A stretch of 37,628 nucleotides of DNA from UBA11136 sp964482135 (GTDB lineage Bacteria; Pseudomonadota; Alphaproteobacteria; UBA11136): contig CAYZWF010000022.1 in the NCBI GenBank assembly GCA_964482135.1, positions 1 to 37,628 of the forward strand, in the 5' to 3' direction. The first letter of the stretch is position 1; every line of letters starts with the position of its first letter. The notes under the pieces are model-generated. The model ran no database searches and was not told where the DNA came from. It saw only the letters and a program-made list of their open reading frames with translations. Below are positions 32,243 through 37,628 of the stretch, one piece after another. The position numbers and the translations under genes were made by a program.

Positions 32243-35029
32243 TCAAGTATGGCGGAGAAAATCCCTGGTGGCTGCCACGGCTTCGGCCAGGCCGATACGC
32301 CGGACCTCGACATCTTCCGGAAAAGCGGTCGCCAATCGCGAGGGCATGCGGTTGTCCAGCAGGATAAAAACGCCCTTGTCGCCAGCCTTGCGAACGAGAC
32401 GGCCGAAGGCCTGTTTAAGCCGCAGCCGGGTCAGCATGTCGTCATAGAGACCGCCGCCGAAGGCCTGTCTGCGGGCGCGGTGAAGGATGCTGGGCCGGGG
32501 CCACGGCACCCGGTCAAAGACGATCAGGTGCAGGGCGCGCCCCGGCACATCCACGCCATCGCGCACGGCATCGGTGCCGAGCAGACAGGAATCGTGCTCA
32601 CTGCGGAAAATATCCACCAGAGTCGCAGTGTCCAGGCCATCCACATGCTGGGCGAGAAGCGGTATTCCGGCTTCGTCTAGGGGGGTGGCGATGCGTTCAT
32701 AGATGGCGCGAAGGCGCGCGATGGCCGTAAACAGGCCCAGCCCACCACCGCCGCCAGCCAGGAACAGTTCACGATAGGCGGCGGCCACCTGGTCGCTGTT
32801 GTCCCGGTTGACGTCGGTCACCACGAAAACCCGGGTTTGCCGGGGATAATCGAAAGGCGAGGGCACGGCGATTTCCGTGGGTTCGGAAGGAAGATACGCC
32901 GCGCCGGTGCGCGCCTGCGCTGTCATCCATCCCGTTTCATCGGCGGGCGTAGCATCGCGAAGGGTGGCCGAAGTTATCAGCACTCCCTGGGCGGGGCGGG
33001 CCACAGATTCGATAAAGGGCTTGGTGGGGTCGATCCAGTGGCGGTGCATGCCGAGGTCATAGTCGCGTCCCTCCCTGCGCTCCACCGAGAACCAGTCAAC
33101 GAAGTCGGGTGGGGTTTCAGATTCCAGCGACCGCAGCATGGCCCGCCATGCTTCTACCTGATTCTCGGCGCGCCGCATAAGGCCGCGGCTGATGGCCTCG
33201 ACACGCAGCCGGTCGGCGGTTTCCATATCCGAGGAATTCTCGTCAAGAAGCGCCCGCAGACGGCGCGCCAGGGCGGTGAGGGGGGCGGAAAGCGCGGCCA
33301 GTGCGGATTCAAGGCCAGCGGCGGCCTCCCCTATTCCCTCCACAAGGGGGAGGCACTCGGTTTCCAGGCTGTAAACATTGCCGGGCTGTTGGCTGCGGGC
33401 ATAAATCTGGCTGCGAATCAGGCGCAGGAAATCATCCGCAGCGCCCTGGCCGCCGCTCTGATTGACGCGCTTCATCCAGCCCTCGGCGGGAAGGGCGCGT
33501 GCCGCCTCAAGGATGTTTTCCAATGCCGTGGCTGCTTCCTTGTCGGAGTCGGCCACATCGCCGATGCGCCGTTTCAGGCCCCGCATGCGTCCGGCGGTGA
33601 GCCGTCCCTCGCGTCCTTCGGAGCCGAGAATCCAGCGCCGCAATTCCACCATTTCCAGGCCCGTAAGATGGGCCGAAAAGGCGCTGTCGGCGGCCTCGAA
33701 TACGTGATGCCCCTCGTCGAATACATAGCGCGCAGGCACGAAAGGGTCGTCATCCTCACCGCCGCCAAGAGCCGCCTGGACCATGACCAGGGCATGATTG
33801 GCGATAACGATCTCCGCGCGCCGCGACCGCCGCACGCTGCGTTCAATGAAGCATTTCCTGAAATGAGTACAGGAGGAAAAGATGCATTCTCCGCGTCTGT
33901 CGGCCAGCCCGTAGGTGCGGCCCCGTCCCAGGAGGTCAGAGAGCCAGGCAGGGAAATCACCGCCTACCATGTCGCCGTCACGGGTGGCGCCGGTCCAGCG
34001 GGCAAACAGCCCCAGGGCCGTGGCGTCTCGTTCGCGCGACGCCGGCGGCCGTCCGGCAAGGGCGCCCACCGCCTCTTCCAGATTAAGAAGACATAGGTAG
34101 TTTTCCCGCCCCTTGCGGATGACGGCCTTGGCGGCCTTGTGGTTGGGCTGTGGGTAGAGACGGCCCAGCTCACCGTCGATCTGGTGCTGGAGGTTGCGGG
34201 TATAGGTGCTGATCCATACCGGGCCGTGATTTTTCTGTGCCCACAGGCTGGCCGGAGCAAGATAACCAAGCGTTTTGCCGACGCCGGTGCCGGCCTCGGC
34301 CAGGGCGACACGGGGGTCGTCGGCCTCCTCGCGGGGAATAAAGGCGGTGGTGACGCCCGCCGCATAGTCCATTTGCTGGGGCCGTGATTCCGCCTCTGGG
34401 CCCAAGAGACTTTCCAGCCGCGAGGTGGCTTCGTCCGCCGTCACCGCCTCTTGCCCGCCGGGTGGTTCGGGAGCGTATTCCCCCCATTCCTTCAATCGCC
34501 GCCAGACCTCAAGGGCCTGCTGTGAAGGCCCGGAGCGCTTTACGATGTTGTTCTCAAAAACCCGGCATATGGTGGCGCCCCAGGGCCAGCCGCAGCCCTC
34601 CATGATTTCGGCCAGGGACAGAACATCACCGGCGCTATGCGGATCCATCAGGGAAAGCTCTTCCAACAGTAGCTGGGTAGCCGATGCAAGGGCACGGGTC
34701 TCGTCTTCAGGGGTTTTTGGAAGGGGCAGATCAAGGGCGGCGGCCACCCCGCGCGGGGTCGGCAAACAGAACCGGGCCGGCCGTATGAAGGCGAAGAGTT
34801 CAAGAATGTCACGGGCGTGAAAAAGCGCCACATCGAGGCGCCGCGCGGTGGCCGGTGCGTGACAGACGATGGGTAGGAACGAGGCAGCCAGCCGTGAAGC
34901 GGCTTGCCTGTGGGAAAGGGCTTCCACCTCGTTTTGCGGGGTCAGCCACCAGGCGCCGCCTATCCCGGCCACCAGGACGGCGGCCTCGGGCAGGTGAGGG
35001 ATTGGCGACGGGGAAGGGGCCGGACTCAT
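32243..35029 (-). CDS. dinG: DinG/XPD-type ATP-dependent DNA helicase
   Basis: This superfamily 2, 5'-3' DNA helicase has 928 residues. Walker A is EAGTGVGKTLGYLAP (near residue 245). The Fe-S domain has ENYLCLLNLEEAV and ECIFSSCTHFRKCF, giving four cysteines. The Walker B variant is FDEGHHVFEAAD (near 436). C-terminal helicase motifs include LGTDAVRDGVDVPG and KQAFGRLVRKAGDKG. The first ~220 residues have no helicase motifs; they form an extra N-terminal region seen as proline-, alanine- and leucine-rich helices. The protein likely resolves unusual DNA structures during repair. Confidence 0.9.
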   Translation of the reverse strand: MSPAPSPSPIPHLPEAAVLVAGIGGAWWLTPQNEVEALSHRQAASRLAASFLPIVCHAPATARRLDVALFHARDILELFAFIRPARFCLPTPRGVAAALDLPLPKTPEDETRALASATQLLLEELSLMDPHSAGDVLSLAEIMEGCGWPWGATICRVFENNIVKRSGPSQQALEVWRRLKEWGEYAPEPPGGQEAVTADEATSRLESLLGPEAESRPQQMDYAAGVTTAFIPREEADDPRVALAEAGTGVGKTLGYLAPASLWAQKNHGPVWISTYTRNLQHQIDGELGRLYPQPNHKAAKAVIRKGRENYLCLLNLEEAVGALAGRPPASRERDATALGLFARWTGATRDGDMVGGDFPAWLSDLLGRGRTYGLADRRGECIFSSCTHFRKCFIERSVRRSRRAEIVIANHALVMVQAALGGGEDDDPFVPARYVFDEGHHVFEAADSAFSAHLTGLEMVELRRWILGSEGREGRLTAGRMRGLKRRIGDVADSDKEAATALENILEAARALPAEGWMKRVNQSGGQGAADDFLRLIRSQIYARSQQPGNVYSLETECLPLVEGIGEAAAGLESALAALSAPLTALARRLRALLDENSSDMETADRLRVEAISRGLMRRAENQVEAWRAMLRSLESETPPDFVDWFSVERREGRDYDLGMHRHWIDPTKPFIESVARPAQGVLITSATLRDATPADETGWMTAQARTGAAYLPSEPTEIAVPSPFDYPRQTRVFVVTDVNRDNSDQVAAAYRELFLAGGGGGLGLFTAIARLRAIYERIATPLDEAGIPLLAQHVDGLDTATLVDIFRSEHDSCLLGTDAVRDGVDVPGRALHLIVFDRVPWPRPSILHRARRQAFGGGLYDDMLTRLRLKQAFGRLVRKAGDKGVFILLDNRMPSRLATAFPEDVEVRRIGLAEAVAATRDFLRHT

Positions 35030-35075
35030 GGGCAGGGATCACAAATGAAGGGCGGCAGTCGCCACATTGTGTGCT

Positions 35076-35603
35076 TCAGTCATCCTCGTCTTCGGCCGGG
35101 ACCGGAACCAGCGCCAGCTCCACGCCTGCCTCTTTCAGCATTTCCACGGTAATTCTTTCTTCGCGGCCCCATCGTTTGGCGAATCCTGAATCACTGCGGC
35201 TGCCTTCATCCACCACCACCTTCGAGATTCCCACCTGGATAATGGCGCGGGCGCAGTTGGCGCAGGGCAGATGGGTCGCATACATAATACAGCCGCCAAG
35301 GGCCATGCCGATGCGGGCGGCATTATAGATGGCATTGCGTTCGGCGTGTTCGGTCCAGTCATATTTGATGGGGCGCTTGTGGCGTTTTTCCAGCTCGTCA
35401 TCAATATGACGGGGAAAGCCGTTATACCCATAAGGTCCGGGAGTGCGGTCGGCCTGGACAATGACGGCGCCGACGCGGGTGGAGCGGTCCTTTGACCATT
35501 TGGAGACCTCATGGGCCAGGCGCAGGAAACGCACATCCCATTTGGATATCTTTTTCCGGGTCTTTCGGGAGGAGACTTTTTTGGTCTGACGTTTGGCTGG
35601 CAT
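35076..35603 (-). CDS. Deoxycytidylate (dCMP) deaminase family protein
   Basis: This zinc-dependent deaminase has 175 residues. HAERNAIYNAA supplies the zinc ligand and catalytic glutamate (HAE), and PCANCARAI supplies two cysteines. The segment WSKDRSTRVGAVIVQADRT is typical of ComE/dCMP deaminases, which convert dCMP to dUMP for dTTP synthesis. The N-terminus is very basic (PAKRQTKKVSSRKTRKK). I chose the ATG at 35603 over the TTG at 35615. The C-terminus is acidic (VPAEDEDD). A gap of 46 bases separates it from the upstream end of dinG. Confidence 0.88.
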   Translation of the reverse strand: MPAKRQTKKVSSRKTRKKISKWDVRFLRLAHEVSKWSKDRSTRVGAVIVQADRTPGPYGYNGFPRHIDDELEKRHKRPIKYDWTEHAERNAIYNAARIGMALGGCIMYATHLPCANCARAIIQVGISKVVVDEGSRSDSGFAKRWGREERITVEMLKEAGVELALVPVPAEDEDD

Positions 35604-35724
35604 GACGGCCTGCAATTCTCCATGATCTCGGTCATTGACGCACTCGCGGCTTGCGCCTAGGTTCTGCGCGCCAGACCATACGTTCTAACCATACGTTCTA
35701 TAGGACTGATCGGCCTTATCATCA

Positions 35725-37314
35725 ATGACGGATATTCGTGAACTTGCCAACAACGCCCGGGCCTGGCCTTTCGAGGAGGCCCGGAAGCTGCTCTCGCGCA
35801 CCAAGGGCGAGACCCCGGAAAAGGGCTATGTGCTTTTCGAGACCGGTTACGGGCCTTCGGGGCTTCCCCATGTGGGTACTTTCGGCGAGGTGGTGCGTAC
35901 CTCCATGGTGCGCCATGCCTTCGCCACGCTGTCCGATATCCCGACCCGGCTTTATGCCTTTTCCGACGACATGGATGGTCTGCGCAAGGCGCCCGATAAC
36001 ATTCCCAACCGCGACATGGTGGCAGAGCATCTGGGCAAGCCTTTGACGGCGATCCCCGACCCTTTCGGTACCCATGAGAGCTTCGGCCATCATAACAATG
36101 CGCGGCTGTGCGCCTTTCTCGATTCTTTCGGTTTCGACTACGAGTTTCAGAGCGCCACCGAGTGGTATAAAAGCGGTCGTTTCGATGATTCCCTGCTGAA
36201 GATGCTGGCTCATTTCGAGGAAGTGCGCGGAATTATCCTGCCCACCCTGGGGGAGGAACGACAGGCCACCTATAGCCCCTTTCTTCCGCTATGCGAAAAA
36301 ACCGGCAAAGTACTTCAGGCGCCGGTGGTGGCCACCGACGTGGATGCCGGAACCATCACCTATCATAACGAGGAAACGGGCGAGACAGTGGAAACGCCGG
36401 TCACGGGCGGCCATTGCAAGATGCAGTGGAAGGCCGACTGGGCCATGCGCTGGATGGCGCTGGACGTGGATTACGAGATGTCGGGCAAGGATTTAATCGA
36501 TTCGGTCCATCTGTCGGGAAAGATCGCCCGTTTGCTGGGGGCGCACCCTCCGGAATCCTACACCTATGAACTGTTTCTCGATGAAAACGGAGAGAAGATA
36601 TCCAAGTCCCGGGGCAATGGCCTGGCGGTGGAGGAGTGGTTGAAATACGCGCCGCCCGAAAGCTTGTCCCTGTTCATGTATCACAAGCCGCGCAAGGCGA
36701 AGCGGCTTTATTTCGACGTTATTCCGAAAAATGTGGATGAATATCTGACCTATCTGGGCAAGTGCGAGGACGAGGATGATGCCGCCCATCTCGAAAACCC
36801 CGCCTGGCATATCCACAACGGCGCCCCGCCCCGGGAAAAGGCGCATCTGAGTTTCAGCATCCTTCTCAATCTGGCCGGGGTCTGTCATGCCCACGACAAG
36901 GAGGTGCTGTGGGGATTCATCTCCCGTTACGCACCGCAAGCAAACCCGGAGAACGACCCCATTCTCGACGGGATGGTGGGGCACGCCATTGCCTATTTCA
37001 ACGACTTCGTTAAACCCACAAAACGCTACCACGCGCCCGATGATATGGAACGCAAGGCCCTGGAAGACCTGATGGGTGAATTGGAGGGGCTGGGTGATGA
37101 TGCCGATACCGAGGCTATCCAGACCCAGGTCTATGAAGTGGGAAAACGCCACCCCTTTGAAGACCTCAAATCCTGGTTCAGGGCGCTGTACCAGATTTTA
37201 CTGGGCCAGGAACAGGGGCCGCGCATGGGCTCCTTTATTGCTCTGTATGGGGTTTCGGAAACCATCGCCCTGATTAAAAAGGCGCTCGCCGGCGAAGACC
37301 TCTCCGCGGATTAA
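35725..37314 (+). CDS. lysS: Class I lysyl-tRNA synthetase
   Basis: This enzyme charges tRNA-Lys. The 529-residue protein belongs to class I LysRS (also called LysK), found in archaea and many alphaproteobacteria, not the commoner class II enzyme. The HIGH-like motif is in GPSGLPHVGTFGEV (residues about 48-61) and the KMSKS-like motif is KISKSRGNG. The large C-terminal alpha-helical domain (DDAAHLENPAWHIHNG onward) is present. It is transcribed alone, divergent from the deaminase gene. Confidence 0.96.
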   Translation: MTDIRELANNARAWPFEEARKLLSRTKGETPEKGYVLFETGYGPSGLPHVGTFGEVVRTSMVRHAFATLSDIPTRLYAFSDDMDGLRKAPDNIPNRDMVAEHLGKPLTAIPDPFGTHESFGHHNNARLCAFLDSFGFDYEFQSATEWYKSGRFDDSLLKMLAHFEEVRGIILPTLGEERQATYSPFLPLCEKTGKVLQAPVVATDVDAGTITYHNEETGETVETPVTGGHCKMQWKADWAMRWMALDVDYEMSGKDLIDSVHLSGKIARLLGAHPPESYTYELFLDENGEKISKSRGNGLAVEEWLKYAPPESLSLFMYHKPRKAKRLYFDVIPKNVDEYLTYLGKCEDEDDAAHLENPAWHIHNGAPPREKAHLSFSILLNLAGVCHAHDKEVLWGFISRYAPQANPENDPILDGMVGHAIAYFNDFVKPTKRYHAPDDMERKALEDLMGELEGLGDDADTEAIQTQVYEVGKRHPFEDLKSWFRALYQILLGQEQGPRMGSFIALYGVSETIALIKKALAGEDLSAD

Positions 37315-37348
37315 GCCGCGGGTCTATCGGATTATTCAGACTGAATGT

Positions 37349-37367
37349 CCCTGGGCTGAGGCCCGGG
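37349..37367. terminator. Possible hairpin between convergent genes
   Basis: CCTGGGC and GCCCGGG pair around TGAG (one wobble), lying between the lysS stop and the end of the S24-like gene. There is no T-run, so a Rho-independent terminator is uncertain. Confidence 0.3.
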
Positions 37368-37382
37368 CAGCGAGGCGTGTGA

Positions 37383-37628
37383 TTACTGGCTGGCCCAGAT
37401 GACGCGCGCGATCCAGGCCACATCTTCGAGATTGATATCGCGAATTTCATGGTCCGGGTTTAACGACTGCAATTCAACCTTATGGGCGGTGCGGCGCTGG
37501 AGCTGTTTGGCCATGACCTCTCCCTTGGTGGTCTTGACCACCACCCGGTCCCCCTTGCGCAGTCTTTTCCATGCCCCTGCCGCCGGGGAGACGACCACGG
37601 TGTCGCCGTCACGGTAGAGGGGCTCCAT
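37383..37628 (-). CDS. S24/LexA-like peptidase-domain protein, N-terminus outside window
   Basis: The visible 81 residues are the C-terminal part of an S24 (LexA/CI-repressor type) domain: MEPLYRDGDTVVVSPAAG, then KGDRVVVKTTKGEVMAKQL, where K is the expected catalytic lysine, then LQSLNPDHE and a closing VAWIARVIWASQ. The first M is most likely internal: family members carry a G-x-SM-E-P motif with the catalytic serine just before it, outside this window. The full gene is probably a helix-turn-helix repressor with this domain; that is inference. Confidence 0.8.
   Translation of the reverse strand: MEPLYRDGDTVVVSPAAGAWKRLRKGDRVVVKTTKGEVMAKQLQRRTAHKVELQSLNPDHEIRDINLEDVAWIARVIWASQ

Overview
The window (about 60% GC by eye, dense genes) looks like the chromosome of an alphaproteobacterium, most likely Rhodospirillales or a relative. 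Evidence: a complete HpnCDE-type hopanoid locus, a class I lysyl-tRNA synthetase, an iron-sulfur APS reductase, a CtaA heme A synthase, and groESL preceded by a CIRCE-like element. No tRNA, rRNA or CRISPR array was seen. The taxonomic call is inference.

Layout. (1) 1-1113: a decayed IS3-family transposase fragment with an internal deletion, an AT-rich gap with short repeats, then a small HELVH-motif protein of unknown function and a terminator. (2) 1178-5205: a complete route to activated 2-aminoethylphosphonate (AEP): PEP mutase fused to a PntC-like cytidylyltransferase, phosphonopyruvate decarboxylase, and PhnW transaminase. (3) 5338-12788: lipid transport and head-group genes: hpnM, then hpnN with a free nucleotidyltransferase, a CDP-alcohol phosphatidyltransferase-like gene and hpnA in one chain of 4-base overlaps. 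On the opposite strand lies a second CDP-alcohol phosphatidyltransferase-like gene coupled to hpnL. (4) 13073-21124: ispH-hpnH, and the opposing hopanoid operon hpnC-hpnD-hpnE-shc(hpnF)-hpnG. (5) 21656-23593: a TIGR02001-type outer-membrane protein and ctaA. (6) 23879-29542: a tightly coupled sulfate-assimilation operon (sulfite reductase hemoprotein with a C-terminal extension, APS reductase, cysD, cysNC) behind a consensus promoter. (7) 29657-31748: groESL with CIRCE-like element and terminator. (8) 31773-37628: TerB-like protein, DinG helicase, deoxycytidylate deaminase, lysK-type lysS, and the edge of an S24/LexA-like gene.

How it fits together. IspH supplies IPP/DMAPP; HpnC/D/E make squalene; Shc makes hopene; HpnH and HpnG begin the bacteriohopanepolyol side chain. 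Interleaved with these is a pathway PEP -> phosphonopyruvate -> phosphonoacetaldehyde -> AEP -> CMP-AEP. CMP-AEP is the right kind of donor for a CDP-alcohol phosphatidyltransferase. The window carries two such family members and two nucleotidyltransferases next to the hopanoid/lipid transport genes hpnL, hpnM and hpnN. The main hypothesis is a joint membrane-remodelling locus that makes an AEP phosphonolipid (or an AEP-decorated lipid) alongside hopanoids. Both phosphatidyltransferase-like proteins lack the usual fourth aspartate of the family motif, so their chemistry is uncertain.
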